This document shows, in pieces, positions 17,778 through 33,531 of a stretch of DNA of 64,000 nt (position 1 is its first letter; every line of letters begins with the position of its first letter). Origin of the DNA: Mycobacteriales bacterium. GTDB lineage: Bacteria > Actinomycetota > Actinomycetes > Mycobacteriales > CADCTP01. The notes under the pieces are model-generated. The model was not told the origin of the DNA, searched no databases, and saw nothing but the letters and a program-made list of their open reading frames with translations. Made by a program: the position numbers and the translations under genes. The stretch is taken from the NCBI GenBank assembly GCA_035995165.1, contig DASYKU010000031.1:19507-83506 (forward strand), given 5' to 3'.

Positions 17778-19246
17778 AGCGCCGGAGCCTCCTGGGTCAG
17801 CGGGTGCCCGTGGTCGGCCTCCAGCGCGGCGGCGACCCGGTAGCAGCGGTCGTCGGCCAGCGCCGGCGCCATCACCTGCAGCCCGACCGGCAGACCCTCC
17901 GACAGTCCACTCGGGACGGAGATGGCCGGGATGCCGGCGAGCGAGGCGGGCAACGTGCAGAGATCGGCCGCGTACATGGCCAGCGGGTCGTTCGCGCGGG
18001 CGCCGAGCGGGAACGCGACGGTCGGCGTGGACGGCGAGACCAGCACGTCCGCGTTCGCGAAGGCGGCCTCGAAGTCCCGGCCGATCAGCGTCCGGACCTT
18101 CTGGGCCTGGCCGTAGTAGGCGTCGTAGTAGCCGGAGGACAACGCGTACGTCCCCAGGATGATGCGGCGCTTGACCTCGGGCCCGAAGCCGGCCTCCCGG
18201 GTCAGCGACATGACCTCCTCCAGCGACCGGACCCCGTCGTCGCCGACGCGCAGGCCGTAGCGGACCGCGTCGAAGCGGGCCAGGTTGGAGGAGCACTCGC
18301 TGGGGGCGATGAGGTAGTACGCCGGCAAGGCGTACGCGAAGCTCGGGCAGGAGACCTCGTGCACGGTCGCGCCGAGCTTCTCCAGCCGGGCCAGCGCGTC
18401 CCGGGTGGCGGCCTCGACGCCGGGCTCGTAGCCCTCGCCGGACAGCTCCTTGACCACCGCGACCCGCAGCCCGGTCAGGTCGCCGCTCGCGCCCTGCCGG
18501 GCGGCGGCGACCACCGGCGGCACCGGCGCGTCGATCGACGTCGAGTCGCAGGGGTCGTGCCCGGCCATCACCTCGTGCAGCAGGGCCGCGTCCAGCACGG
18601 TCCGGGCGAACGGGCCGGCCTGGTCCAGCGAGGACGAGAACGCGACCAGCCCGTAGCGGGAGACGCCGCCGTAGGTCGGCTTGTGCCCGACCAGGCCGGT
18701 GACCGCGGCCGGCTGCCGGATCGAGCCGCCGGTGTCGGTGCCGATGCCCAGCGGCGCGGTGAACGCGGCCACCGCGGCCGAGGATCCGCCGGACGAACCG
18801 CCCGGGATCCGGTCCAGGTCCCAGGGGTTGTGACTCGGCCCGTAGGCGGAGTTCTCGGTGGAGGAGCCCATCGCGAACTCGTCCATGTTGGTCTTGCCCA
18901 GGATGACGATGCCGGCCTGGCGCAGCCTCGTCGTCACCGTCGCGTCGTACGGCGGGATCCAGCCCTCGAGGATCTTGGAGCCGACCGTCGTCGGGATGCC
19001 GCGGGTGACGATGACGTCCTTGAGCGCCAGCGGGACGCCGGCGAGCGGGCCCTTCGGGCCTTGGTCCGCGTCCACCGCGCGGGCCGCCGCCAGCGCGCCC
19101 CCGGTGTCGACGTGCAGGTAGGCGTGCACGCGGTCGTCGACCGCGGCGATCCGGTCCAGGTGGGCCTGGGTGACCTCGACGGCGCTGGTCTCGCCGGCCG
19201 CGATCGCGGCCCCGAGCTCGGCCGCGGTCATGCTCGTCAGCTCCAC
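17774..19246 (-). CDS. gatA: Asp/Glu-tRNA amidotransferase subunit A
   Basis: Glutaminase (amidase-signature) subunit of GatCAB. About 490 residues. The Ser-cisSer-Lys triad is visible: Lys in L-A-L-K-D-V, serines in [11 protein letters not shown] and [25 protein letters not shown] is the standard GatA signature. I chose GTG 19246 because GGGAG lies 8 nt upstream; a GTG at 19255 (three codons longer) has no spacing for a site. Middle gene of gatC-gatA-gatB. Confidence 0.95.
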   Translation of the reverse strand: MELTSMTAAELGAAIAAGETSAVEVTQAHLDRIAAVDDRVHAYLHVDTGGALAAARAVDADQGPKGPLAGVPLALKDVIVTRGIPTTVGSKILEGWIPPYDATVTTRLRQAGIVILGKTNMDEFAMGSSTENSAYGPSHNPWDLDRIPGGSSGGSSAAVAAFTAPLGIGTDTGGSIRQPAAVTGLVGHKPTYGGVSRYGLVAFSSSLDQAGPFARTVLDAALLHEVMAGHDPCDSTSIDAPVPPVVAAARQGASGDLTGLRVAVVKELSGEGYEPGVEAATRDALARLEKLGATVHEVSCPSFAYALPAYYLIAPSECSSNLARFDAVRYGLRVGDDGVRSLEEVMSLTREAGFGPEVKRRIILGTYALSSGYYDAYYGQAQKVRTLIGRDFEAAFANADVLVSPSTPTVAFPLGARANDPLAMYAADLCTLPASLAGIPAISVPSGLSEGLPVGLQVMAPALADDRCYRVAAALEADHGHPLTQEAPAL

Positions 19247-19286
19247 TGTGCCCACTCCCGCTCGCCCTGCGAACCCTCGCGCTCGC

Positions 19287-19595
19287 TCATGCTTCCTCGT
19301 CCAGGATGCGCGGGACCCGGAAGCGGCCGTCCTCCGCGGCGGGCGCGGCGGCGAGCACCTCGTCCCGGTCCAGGCAGGGGATGACCACGTCGGGACGCAG
19401 CACGTTGGTCAGCGGCACCGCGTGCGACGTCGGCGGGATGTCGGCGGCGGCGACCTCCTGGACCCGGGCCACCGATCCGAGGATCACGTCGAGCTGGCCG
19501 GCGAAGACGTCCAGCTCCGCGTCGGAGACGGCGAGGCGGGCCAGCCGGGCGAGGTGAGCGACCTCGTCCCGGGTGATCCCAGGGGACTCGGGCAT
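19287..19595 (-). CDS. gatC: Asp/Glu-tRNA amidotransferase subunit C
   Basis: Small belt-like subunit that stabilises GatA-GatB. 102 residues, with the family pattern [15 protein letters not shown] at the N-terminus and L-R-P-D-V and a degenerate final R-V-P-R-I-L at the C-terminus. First gene of the gat operon. ATG start with TACACT 7 nt upstream and no Shine-Dalgarno. Confidence 0.93.
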   Translation of the reverse strand: MPESPGITRDEVAHLARLARLAVSDAELDVFAGQLDVILGSVARVQEVAAADIPPTSHAVPLTNVLRPDVVIPCLDRDEVLAAAPAAEDGRFRVPRILDEEA

Positions 19596-19602
19596 GCGGG
19601 CG

Positions 19603-19608
19603 AGTGTA
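19603..19608 (-). promoter_or_regulatory. Candidate -10 (TACACT) for leaderless gatCAB mRNA
   Basis: TACACT, 7 nt before the gatC ATG. The -35 region has no clear match. Confidence 0.45.
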
Positions 19609-19650
19609 CGGCGAGCCGCTCCGCCGCCCCGACCCGGTTTCCCCGACGGG

Positions 19651-20867
<1,217 letters not shown>

Positions 20868-20871
<4 letters not shown>

Positions 20872-21872
20872 CGGCGCCCCTCCGCCCCGATGGCCGCGGC
20901 TTCCTCGGCCGGGACCGGGTTGTGGCAGCGCAGCCAGCGAGGACCGTCCGGCTCCAGCTCCGGCGTCACCGTGGTGCACACCTCCAGCTTCCGGGAGCAG
21001 CGCGGCGCGAACGCGCAGGCCGACGGCCACGGCAGCGTGTCCGTCGGGGATCCGGGGATCGGCTGCAGCGGGGATCCTTCCACGGAATCGAGCCGCGGGA
21101 TCGACCCCAGCAGCCCGGTCGTGTACGGGTGCCGCGGCGAGACGAACAGCGTCCGCCGGTCGGCCTCCTCGACGATGCGCCCCGAGTACATGACGTTGAC
21201 CCGGTCGCAGAGGCCGGCGACGACGCCGAGGTCGTGGGTGATGAGCACCAGCGCGGTGCCCTGCTCCCGGACCAGCTCCTTGAGCAGCTCCAGGATCTGG
21301 GCCTGGATCGTGACGTCCAGCGCGGTGGTGGGCTCGTCCGCGATCAACAGCTTCGGCCGGCAGGCCACCGCCATCGCGATCAGCGCGCGCTGCCGCATGC
21401 CGCCGGAGAGCTGGTGCGGATACTCCTTCAGCCGCCGGTCCGGGTCCGGGATGCCGACCAGCGCGAGCAGGTCGACGGCCTCCTTGCGGGCGGCGGCGCC
21501 GTTCATCTTGCGGTGCCGGACCAGCACCTCGGTGACCTGGACGCCGATCGGCACCACCGGGTTCAGCGAGGACAGCGGGTCCTGGAAGACCATCGCGATC
21601 TCCCGGCCACGCAGGTCGCGCAGGGCGTCCTGGCGCAGGCCCAGCAGCTCCTTGCCCTCGAACTCGACCTTCCCGCCGATCCGTACGCCCCGGCGCGGCA
21701 GCAGGCCCATCACCGCCAGCGAGGTGACCGACTTGCCGGAACCGGACTCGCCGACCAGGCCGAGGGTCCGGCCGGAGTCGACGGAGAAGGAGACGCCGTC
21801 GACCGCGCGCACGTCCCGCCGGCCGCGCCGGGTGAAGGTGACAGCCAGGTCCGTCACCTCGAGCAGGCTCAT
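20868..21872 (-). CDS. Oligopeptide/dipeptide ABC transporter ATP-binding protein (DppD/OppD type)
   Basis: Second ATPase of the importer, 334 residues. Walker A G-E-S-G-S-G-K-S, signature L-S-G-G-M-R-Q-R, Walker B L-L-I-A-D-E-P-T-T-A-L-D and the C-terminal H-P-Y-T-x-G-L-L plus F-A-P-R-C extension typical of DppD/OppD. ATG with GGAGG 6 nt upstream. 61 bp after the permease gene. Confidence 0.93.
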
Positions 21873-21933
21873 GCCCGCGCCTCCGATGTCCGCACCGGCC
21901 GCGCCGGAAGCGCCGGGGGCGGCATCGGCCGCC

Positions 21934-22854
21934 TCACCGGCGGAACTTCGGGTCGAGGGCCTCGCGCAGCGACTCGCCCAGCAGCGTGAACCCGAGCGCG
22001 GCCAGCACGATCGCGATGCAGGGGTAGAACGCCAGCGCCGCCCGCGTGGAGAGCAGGTTCTGCGCGTCGGAGAGCATCTGCCCCCACTCCGGCCGGGTGT
22101 CGTCGGGGTTGCCCAGGCCGAGGAAGGACAGCGCGGCCGCGTCGATGATCGAGGTCGCCAGCGTCAGCGTGGCCTGCACGATCACCGGGCCGAGCGAGTT
22201 GGGCACGATGTGCGAGAGCACCACGGTCCGGCGTTTCAGCCCGATGCTGCGGGCGGCCAGCACGTAGTCGGCCTCGCGCTGGGCCAGCATCGACCCGCGC
22301 AGCAGCCGGGCGAAGATCGGCACGTTGACGATCGCGATCGCGATCATCACCGAGGTCAGCGACTGGCCCAGGATGACCGAGATCGTGATCGCGGTGAGCA
22401 GGCCGGGGATCGACAGCATCAGGTCGGTCACCCGCATCAGCGCGTTGTCGACCCGCCCGCCGAACGCGCCGGCCAGCCCGCCCATCAGCAGCCCGATCGT
22501 CAGGCCCAGCAGGGTGGAGACCACGCCGACGAGCAGGGACTGGCGGGAGCCGTAGAGCAGCCGGGCCAGCTCGTCGCGGCCGAGCTGGTCGGCGCCCAGC
22601 GGGAAGCCGGGCCGCGGTCCGGGGGCCGAGCCCGGGCGGACCTCGTCGAGCAGGATCTGGTCGTTGGGGTCGTGCCCGGCCAGCAGCGGCGCGAAGATGG
22701 CGACGAGGATGAACGCCAGCACCAGCAGCGCGCCGAGGATGGCGATCGGGTTGCGGCGCAGCCGCTTGAACGCCTCGTTCCACCGGCCGCCGGCGGACTC
22801 GTCGCCGGCGAAGACACCGGCGCCGGCGGCGTCGACCTGGGTCGCCGTCGTCAT
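21934..22854 (-). CDS. Peptide-class ABC transporter permease (DppC/OppC type)
   Basis: 306-residue inner-membrane permease with an N-terminal OppC_N segment (R-R-N-P-I-A-I-L-G-A), about six hydrophobic segments and the EAA-loop-type sequence Y-V-L-A-A-R-S-I-G-L-K-R that contacts the ATPases. L-G-A-D-Q-L-G-R-D-E-L-A-R-L-L-Y-G-S-R is the usual DppC signature. ATG overlaps the upstream permease stop (ATGA). Confidence 0.93.
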   Translation of the reverse strand: MTTATQVDAAGAGVFAGDESAGGRWNEAFKRLRRNPIAILGALLVLAFILVAIFAPLLAGHDPNDQILLDEVRPGSAPGPRPGFPLGADQLGRDELARLLYGSRQSLLVGVVSTLLGLTIGLLMGGLAGAFGGRVDNALMRVTDLMLSIPGLLTAITISVILGQSLTSVMIAIAIVNVPIFARLLRGSMLAQREADYVLAARSIGLKRRTVVLSHIVPNSLGPVIVQATLTLATSIIDAAALSFLGLGNPDDTRPEWGQMLSDAQNLLSTRAALAFYPCIAIVLAALGFTLLGESLREALDPKFRR

Positions 22855-23855
22855 CGCACCCTCACCCTCGGGTCGAGGACGCCGTACAGCAGGTCGACGA
22901 CCAGGTTGATCAGCACGTACAGCACCGCGATGACGAGGATCGCCCCCTGCAGCACGGCGTAGTCCTTGTTGATGATCGCGCTGTAGATCTCCTGCCCGAT
23001 ACCCGGGAACGCGAACACCGTCTCGGTGAGGATCGCGCCGGACAGCAGCAGGCCGAGCTGCAGGCCGATCGTGGTGACCACCGGCAGCATGGCGTTGCGC
23101 AGCACGTGCCGGCGCCGGATCACCGCGGTGGTCAGGCCCTTGGCCTCCGCCGTGCGGACGTAGTCCTCGTTCACCACGTCCAGGACCGCGGCCCGGGTGA
23201 TCCGCACGATGATCGCCAGCGGGATCGTGCCCAGCGCGACGCCGGGCAGGATGAGGTGCTTGACCGCGTCCCAGGACGCGTCCAACTCGCGGGTGATGAG
23301 GCCGTCCAGGACGAAGAAGTTCGTCACGTGGGTGGCGTCGATGCGGACGTCCTGCCGGCCCGAGGGCGGCAGCCAGCCCAGCTTCACCGCGAAGAGGTAC
23401 TTGAGCAGGAAGGCCAGGAAGAACACCGGGATCGTGACCCCGACGAGGGAGCCGATCACGGACAGGCTGTCCAGGATCCCGCCCTGCCGCCGGGCGGCGA
23501 AGTAGCCCAGCGGGATCCCGATGCCGATCGCGAAGATCAGCGCGGCGGTGCTCAGCTCGATGGTGCCCGGGAACTGGGTTCGCAGCACCTCGGTGACCGG
23601 CCGTCCGGTCTGGATGGAGTCACCGAAGTCGAGCTGGAGCACCTGCTTGAGATAGCGCCAGTACTGAACCCAGATCGGCTGGTCGAGCCCGTACGCGCGG
23701 TTGACCGCGGCGATCCGGTCCGGGGTGGCGCGCTCTCCCAGGAGGGCCGAAGCCGGCCCTCCTGGGAGGAGACGCAACCACGCGAACAGCAGGATCGACA
23801 GGCCGAGCAGGATCGGGATCAGCTGCAGCAGACGCCGTACGACGAAGCGCAGCAT
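22851..23855 (-). CDS. Peptide-class ABC transporter permease (DppB/OppB type)
   Basis: 334-residue permease with the DppB N-terminus F-V-V-R-R-L-L-Q-L-I-P, about six hydrophobic segments and the EAA motif Y-V-R-T-A-E-A-K-G-L. It forms the pore together with the DppC-type protein. 9 bp downstream of the substrate-binding protein gene. Confidence 0.93.
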   Translation of the reverse strand: MLRFVVRRLLQLIPILLGLSILLFAWLRLLPGGPASALLGERATPDRIAAVNRAYGLDQPIWVQYWRYLKQVLQLDFGDSIQTGRPVTEVLRTQFPGTIELSTAALIFAIGIGIPLGYFAARRQGGILDSLSVIGSLVGVTIPVFFLAFLLKYLFAVKLGWLPPSGRQDVRIDATHVTNFFVLDGLITRELDASWDAVKHLILPGVALGTIPLAIIVRITRAAVLDVVNEDYVRTAEAKGLTTAVIRRRHVLRNAMLPVVTTIGLQLGLLLSGAILTETVFAFPGIGQEIYSAIINKDYAVLQGAILVIAVLYVLINLVVDLLYGVLDPRVRVR

Positions 23856-23864
23856 CCCGGTCCG

Positions 23865-25547
23865 TTACTGGCCGGAAGTGAAGACCAGCGAGAAGTCGTC
23901 GTTGAGCACGGGGCTCGGCACGAAGTCCTTCACGTTGGACGCGACGGCCACCGACGGCGGCGAGTGGACCAGCGGGACGGCCGGCACGAAGTCCATGATC
24001 TGCCGGTTGACCCCCTTGTACGCGTCCGCCCGCTGGGTCGCGTCCGGAATCGCGTCCGCCTTGGCGATGGCGTCGAACAGCGGCTTGTTGGTGAAGCCGA
24101 AGTCCGGCTTCGGCCGGCCGAAGAACGTGCCGTCGAAGTTGTACGCGTCGTTGTAGTCACCGGTCCAGCCGAGCAGGTGCAGGTCGGCCTTGCCGGTCTG
24201 CACGCCGGTCAGGTAGCCCGAGTTCCACACCTTGGCGACCGGCGTGATCTTGATGCCCGCCTTCTGCAGGTCGGCCTGGATGACCGAGAAGATCTGCTTC
24301 GGGTCCGGCATGTACGGCCGGCTCACCTCGGTCGGCCACCAGAAGTTCAGCGTCAGGTTCGACTCGCCCGCCTGCGCCAGCAGCGCCTTGGCCTTGGCCG
24401 GGTCGTAGTTGTACGTCGTGACGTCGTCGGCGTACCCGGCGACCTCCGGCGGCATGAACTCCTTGGCGACCTGCGCGGCCGGCGGGAAGCTCGACTTGAC
24501 CAGCGCGTCCCGGTTGATCGCCAACGCGATCGCCTGGCGGACCAGGGGCTTGGCCAGCGCCGGGTTCTTCTGGTTCATCCCCAGGTACAGGATGTTGAAC
24601 GGCGGCCGGTCGAGGATCTGCTCGCCCGCGGTCTTCAGGCCGCTGATGTCGCCGGGCGCGACCAGGTCGTACCCGTCGATGGAGCCGGCCTGCAGCTCCT
24701 GCTTGCGGGCGTTGTTGTCCGGGATGACCTTGAAGACGATCTTGTTGATCTTCGCCTTGTCGCCCCAGTAGTTCGGGTTGGCGGTGATCGTCACGGTCTT
24801 CTGGGCCTCGTCGCGACCCGCGAACATGTACGGACCGGTGCCGGTCGGGTGCGCCTGCGCGTACGACGGGTACTGGAAGGTGTCGCCGGAGGCGGTGACC
24901 TTGTCGCCGTCGTACTTCGCCAGCGCGGTCGGGCTCTGCATCGCGAACGAGGGCAGCGCCAGCGCCGCGGGGATCCGGCCGGTCGCGCTGGTCAGCGAGA
25001 GCTTCGCGGTCTCACCGGAGGCGGTGCAGGACTTGTAGAGGCTGCTGGGCAGGTCGGCACTCTCGTTCTTCGCGAAGCCGCCGAACGTGTCCTGCCAGTA
25101 CGTCGAGACGTCGGGGCTCTGCAGCGCGCCGGTGAAGTTGTACCAGCGGTTGAAGTTGAAGCAGACCGCGTCGGCGTTGAACGGGGTGCCGTCGCTGAAC
25201 TTCACGCCCTGGCGCAGCGTGAACGTCCAGTCCTTGCCGTCGGGGCTGCTCTCCCACTTGGTGGCCAGCGCCGGCTCGATGTCGGCACTGCCCTCCTTGG
25301 TCTTGACCAGGCCCTCGAAGACCTGCTTGAGCACTCGGAACGTCTCACCGTCGGAGGCGAACGCGGGGTCGAACATCTTGGGGTCCCCGGCCGCACCGAA
25401 TACGAGAGTGTCCTTGCTGCTGGTCTGGGCACCGTTGCCACCGGCCGCGTCGTCGCTGCGATCGCTCTTCGCGCAACTGGAGACGGCGACCGACAGGGCC
25501 GCGACCGCAGCGAGGACGATCGCCCTCCTCGCCTTCGTACCAAGCAT
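23865..25547 (-). CDS. Peptide-class ABC transporter substrate-binding lipoprotein (family 5)
   Basis: 560-residue extracellular solute-binding protein. Signal peptide with lipobox V-S-S-C (Cys about residue 26), then the SBP_bac_5 fold with D-P-A-F-A-S-D-G, P-A-L-A-T-K-W, F-S-D-G-T-P-F-N-A-D-A-V and N-P-N-Y-W-G-D-K, typical of DppA/OppA. The ligand (peptide, nickel, or other) is not determinable. ATG 25547 has GGAG 7 nt upstream. First gene of the operon binding protein-permease-permease-ATPase-ATPase. Confidence 0.93.
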   Translation of the reverse strand: MLGTKARRAIVLAAVAALSVAVSSCAKSDRSDDAAGGNGAQTSSKDTLVFGAAGDPKMFDPAFASDGETFRVLKQVFEGLVKTKEGSADIEPALATKWESSPDGKDWTFTLRQGVKFSDGTPFNADAVCFNFNRWYNFTGALQSPDVSTYWQDTFGGFAKNESADLPSSLYKSCTASGETAKLSLTSATGRIPAALALPSFAMQSPTALAKYDGDKVTASGDTFQYPSYAQAHPTGTGPYMFAGRDEAQKTVTITANPNYWGDKAKINKIVFKVIPDNNARKQELQAGSIDGYDLVAPGDISGLKTAGEQILDRPPFNILYLGMNQKNPALAKPLVRQAIALAINRDALVKSSFPPAAQVAKEFMPPEVAGYADDVTTYNYDPAKAKALLAQAGESNLTLNFWWPTEVSRPYMPDPKQIFSVIQADLQKAGIKITPVAKVWNSGYLTGVQTGKADLHLLGWTGDYNDAYNFDGTFFGRPKPDFGFTNKPLFDAIAKADAIPDATQRADAYKGVNRQIMDFVPAVPLVHSPPSVAVASNVKDFVPSPVLNDDFSLVFTSGQ

Positions 25548-25820
25548 GTGGGCTCCACTGGTCTCGGGATCACCGACAACCCGGGCGGCGCCGGGGCTAT
25601 ATGGCGTCACCCTAGCGCCGCCTTTGGACTGACCGAAGCGGGTGCCGGGCACGGTCTGGTCACGACTGGGCGGGTTCAGCGGTGCCCCACCGCCTCCGTG
25701 CAGCCGTCTCGCGGTCGCTGTCCGGACTCCTCCCGGCAACGTCCGATACCGGACGACGTGGTCAGGGGTAACACGCTGTAAACATCGGTGCGGCACGCTG
25801 GCCGGCGGAGGTGACCCGGC
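25548..25820. other. Divergent regulatory gap, importer operon / ACT gene
   Basis: 273 bp, no gene seen. Contains CGTCCG-ATAC-CGGACG (25740-25755), a 16-bp inverted repeat, and an AT-richer patch CATATAG on the minus strand near 25600 that could be the importer -10. Neither is strong. Confidence 0.35.
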
Positions 25821-26510
25821 GTGTCCTACTTGCTGCGCGTTCTGCTGCCGGATCGGCCCGGCATGCTGGGCGCGGTCGCGTCGGCGCTCGGTGAGGCCGG
25901 GGCCGACATCCTCAGCGTCGACGTCGTGGAGCGCTCCGCTGGGGTCGCCGTGGACGACCTCATCGTCGAGCTGCCGCCCGGGAAGCTGGCCGACACGCTG
26001 GTCAGCGCCGCGGTCTCGGTGCCGGGGGTGAGCGTCGAGTCGATCCAGCGCTACTACGCCGGGTCGGGGGACGCGCACCGCGAGCTGGAGCTGCTGGAGG
26101 CGCTGGCGACCTCGCCGGAACGCTCGGCCGAGCTGCTCGTCTCCGGGGCGCCGCGGATCTTCCGGGCCGGCTGGGCGGTCGTGGTCCGGTACGACGAGCG
26201 CGGGCCGCTGGTCGAGGCCGCGTCGCCGGCCGCGCCGGACCTGGCCGATGTCGACCTGCCCTGGTTGCCGCTGGCGCGCGTGCAGGTGCTGGACCCGACC
26301 GCGCGCTGGGTGCCCTCGGACTGGGGCACGCTCGGGACGGAGCTCGCGGCCGCGCCGCTGGGCGACCCGGACCGGGCCGTGCTGGTCGGCCGCCCGGGCG
26401 GGCCGGCCTGGCGCCCGGCCGAGCTGATGCGGCTGGCGCACCTGGCCGGGATCGCGGTCACGGTCGCCGCCCAGGCCGCACCGCCACCCCAACAACGCAC
26501 CCGCCGCTGA
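25821..26510 (+). CDS. ACT-domain protein
   Basis: 229 residues. The N-terminal ACT-like domain (L-L-R-V-L-L-P-D-R-P-G-M-L-G-A-V-A-S-A-L) should bind an amino acid; the rest has no catalytic motif I know. This is the same kind of gene that sits between gatCAB and ligA in mycobacteria (Rv3013). Function unknown; regulatory amino acid sensing is an inference. GTG start with GGAGGTG 8 nt upstream. Converges with ligA. Confidence 0.85.
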   Translation: MSYLLRVLLPDRPGMLGAVASALGEAGADILSVDVVERSAGVAVDDLIVELPPGKLADTLVSAAVSVPGVSVESIQRYYAGSGDAHRELELLEALATSPERSAELLVSGAPRIFRAGWAVVVRYDERGPLVEAASPAAPDLADVDLPWLPLARVQVLDPTARWVPSDWGTLGTELAAAPLGDPDRAVLVGRPGGPAWRPAELMRLAHLAGIAVTVAAQAAPPPQQRTRR

Positions 26511-26574
26511 GCGGGTGGCGCGACCCTCGTCGCGGCCCCGGCACCTGCTGGGCTCAGGGTCGGCGCGGGCCCGC

Positions 26575-26592
26575 CGCCGCTGACGAGCGGCG
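26575..26592. terminator. Hairpin between convergent ACT gene and ligA
   Basis: 7-bp stem CGCCGCT/AGCGGCG with a GACG loop just beyond the ligA stop; plausible weak terminator. Confidence 0.35.
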
Positions 26593-26595
26593 ACG

Positions 26596-31225
<4,630 letters not shown>

Positions 31226-31261
31226 GCGCGCGGGCGCGGCTCAAGCCGGGACGACAGAGGC

Positions 31262-32359
31262 TCAGGCGCGGACGACAGAGGCTCCGGCGGGGACGGGGAT
31301 CGGCGCGGTGGCGGAGATGGTGGCGGAGCCGAGGACGGCGTCGTCGTCGTAGAGGACGACGGCCTGCCCGGTGGCCACGCCGCGTACCGGCGAGAGCAGC
31401 CGGACCTCGACCGAGTCCGGGCCGACCGTGACGGCCGCCGGCACCGGCGCGGCGTGCGCCCGCAGCTGGGCCAGGCACCCGAAGGACGACGACGGCACCG
31501 ACCCGGACGTCCAGACCGGACGCGAACCGGTGACCGACCCGACGTCCAGCCGCGACCCCGGGCCCACCGTCACGGTCCCGCCGACCGGCTCGATCGACAG
31601 CACGTACCGGGGCTCGCCGTCGGGACGGTCCAATCCCAGCCCGCGCCGCTGGCCGATCGTGAACCCGTACGCGCCGTCGTGCCGGCCGACCTCGGCCCCG
31701 GTCTCGGCGTCGACCAGCGCCCCGGGCCGGTCGCCGAGGGCCCGCTGCAGGTAGCCGCGGGTGTCACCGTCGGCGATGAAGCAGATGTCGTGCGAGTCGG
31801 GCTTGTCGGCGACCGCCAGCCCGCGCGCGGCGGCCTCGGCCCGCACCGACTCCTTGGTCGAGGACCCGAGCGGGAAGACCGCGTGCGCGAGCTGCGCCGC
31901 GGTCAGTACCGCCAGCACGTACGACTGGTCCTTGGCCGGGTCGACCGAGCGCCGCAGCACCCCGCCGTCGAGCCGGGCGTGGTGTCCGGTGACGACCGCG
32001 TCGAAGCCGAGCGCGAGCGCCCGGTCCAGCACCGCCGCGAACTTGATCTTCTCGTTGCAGCGCAGGCAGGGGTTCGGGGTCCGGCCGGCCGCGTACTCCG
32101 CGACGAAGTCGTCGATGACGTCGGCGTGGAACCGCTCGGCCAGGTCCCAGACGTAGAACGGGACGCCGAGCACGTCCGCGGCGCGGCGGGCGTCGCGGGC
32201 GTCCTCCAGCGTGCAGCAGCCACGGGCGCCGGTCCGGGTCGAGGCGGGGTTGCGGGCCAGCGCGAGGTGCACCGCGGTCACGTCGTGCCCGGCGTCGACC
32301 GCGCGGGCCATCGCGACGGCCGAGTCGACCCCGCCGGAGACGGCGGCGAGCACCTTCAT
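31262..32359 (-). CDS. mnmA: tRNA 2-thiouridylase (5-methylaminomethyl-2-thiouridine synthesis)
   Basis: Thiolates U34 in the wobble position of Lys, Glu and Gln tRNAs using sulfur from IscS. 365 residues. PP-loop [11 protein letters not shown] at the N-terminus; catalytic cysteines in P-N-P-C-L-R-C-N and [15 protein letters not shown] typical of the central domain. ATG overlaps the iscS stop (ATGA), so sulfur donor and acceptor are co-translated. Two copies of GGACGACAGAGGCTC overlap the 3' end (31249-31285). Confidence 0.95.
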   Translation of the reverse strand: MKVLAAVSGGVDSAVAMARAVDAGHDVTAVHLALARNPASTRTGARGCCTLEDARDARRAADVLGVPFYVWDLAERFHADVIDDFVAEYAAGRTPNPCLRCNEKIKFAAVLDRALALGFDAVVTGHHARLDGGVLRRSVDPAKDQSYVLAVLTAAQLAHAVFPLGSSTKESVRAEAAARGLAVADKPDSHDICFIADGDTRGYLQRALGDRPGALVDAETGAEVGRHDGAYGFTIGQRRGLGLDRPDGEPRYVLSIEPVGGTVTVGPGSRLDVGSVTGSRPVWTSGSVPSSSFGCLAQLRAHAAPVPAAVTVGPDSVEVRLLSPVRGVATGQAVVLYDDDAVLGSATISATAPIPVPAGASVVRA

Positions 32360-33525
32360 CGGGACGCCGCCAGCACGGCCCGCCGGGACCGCTCCACCGC
32401 CCCGGGCAGTACGGCCAGCAGCGCGTCCACGTCGGACGAGGTCGAGCTGTGCCCGAGCGAGAACCGCAGCGAGCCGCGGGCCAGCTCCGCTTCCGCCCCC
32501 ATCGCGAGCAGCACGTGGCTGGGCTGCGCGACGCCGGCCGAGCAGGCCGACCCGGTCGAGCACTCGACCCCGCGCGCGTCCAGCAGCATGAGCAGCGAGT
32601 CGCCCTCGCAGCCGGGGAAGGCGAAGTGCGCGTTGCCGGGCAGCCGGTCGGCCGGGTCGCCGGACAGCACCGCGTCCGGTACCCGGGCCCGTACGCCGGC
32701 GACGAGCTCGTCCCGCAGCTGCGCCACCCGGGCCATGGTCGCGGGCCGGTTCGTCACCGCGGCCTCGGTCGCGACCGCCAGCCCGACGATCGCGGCGGTG
32801 TTCAGGGTGCCCGAGCGGACCTCGCGCTCCTGCCCGCCGCCGTGCAGCAGCGCCGCGCACTCGACGTCCCGGCCGAGCAGCAGCGCGCCGGCGCCGACCG
32901 GCCCGCCGAGCTTGTGCCCGGTCAGCGCGAGCGCGTCCGCGCCGGACGCGCCGAAGTCGACCGGAACCGCCCCGACGGCCTGCACCGCGTCGGTGTGGAA
33001 CGGCACCCCGTGCTCGGCCGCGATCGCGGCCAGCGCCGCGATCGGCTGCACCGTGCCGACCTCGTTGTTGGCCCACATCACGGACACCAGCGCGACGTCG
33101 TCCGGCTCGGCCAGCGCGGCGCGCAGCGTCTCCGGCCGCACCCGCCCGTACGGGTCGACCGGCAGCCAGGTGACCAGCGCACCCTCGTGCCGCTCCAGCC
33201 ACTCGACCGAGTCGACGACCGCGTGGTGCTCGATCGCGCTGACCAGCAGCCGGCGGCGGCGCGGGTCGGCGGCCCGGCGGGCCCAGAAGATGCCCTTGAC
33301 CGCGAGGTTGTCGGCCTCGGTCCCGCCGCCGGTGAAGACCACCTCGTACGGCTTGGCCCCGACCACGGCGGCCAGCCGTTCGCGCGACTCCTCGACGACG
33401 CGACGGGCCCGGCGGCCGGCGGCGTGCAGCGAGGACGGGTTGCCGGTGTCGCGGAAGGCGGCGGCGACGGCCTCGGCCGCCTCCGGCAGCATCGGGGTCG
33501 TCGCGGCGTGATCCAGGTAGTGCAT
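32356..33525 (-). CDS. iscS: Cysteine desulfurase (IscS/NifS class)
   Basis: PLP enzyme that removes sulfur from cysteine for tRNA thiolation and Fe-S clusters. 389 residues. N-terminus [12 protein letters not shown] lysine in L-T-G-H-K-L-G-G-P; active-site cysteine in S-T-G-S-A-C-S-A-G. Start set at ATG 33525, because TACGCT lies 8 nt upstream; a GTG one codon earlier is possible. Promoter and start lie at the 3' end of the MFS gene. Coupled to mnmA downstream. Confidence 0.94.
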   Translation of the reverse strand: MHYLDHAATTPMLPEAAEAVAAAFRDTGNPSSLHAAGRRARRVVEESRERLAAVVGAKPYEVVFTGGGTEADNLAVKGIFWARRAADPRRRRLLVSAIEHHAVVDSVEWLERHEGALVTWLPVDPYGRVRPETLRAALAEPDDVALVSVMWANNEVGTVQPIAALAAIAAEHGVPFHTDAVQAVGAVPVDFGASGADALALTGHKLGGPVGAGALLLGRDVECAALLHGGGQEREVRSGTLNTAAIVGLAVATEAAVTNRPATMARVAQLRDELVAGVRARVPDAVLSGDPADRLPGNAHFAFPGCEGDSLLMLLDARGVECSTGSACSAGVAQPSHVLLAMGAEAELARGSLRFSLGHSSTSSDVDALLAVLPGAVERSRRAVLAASR

Positions 33526-33531
33526 CACCGA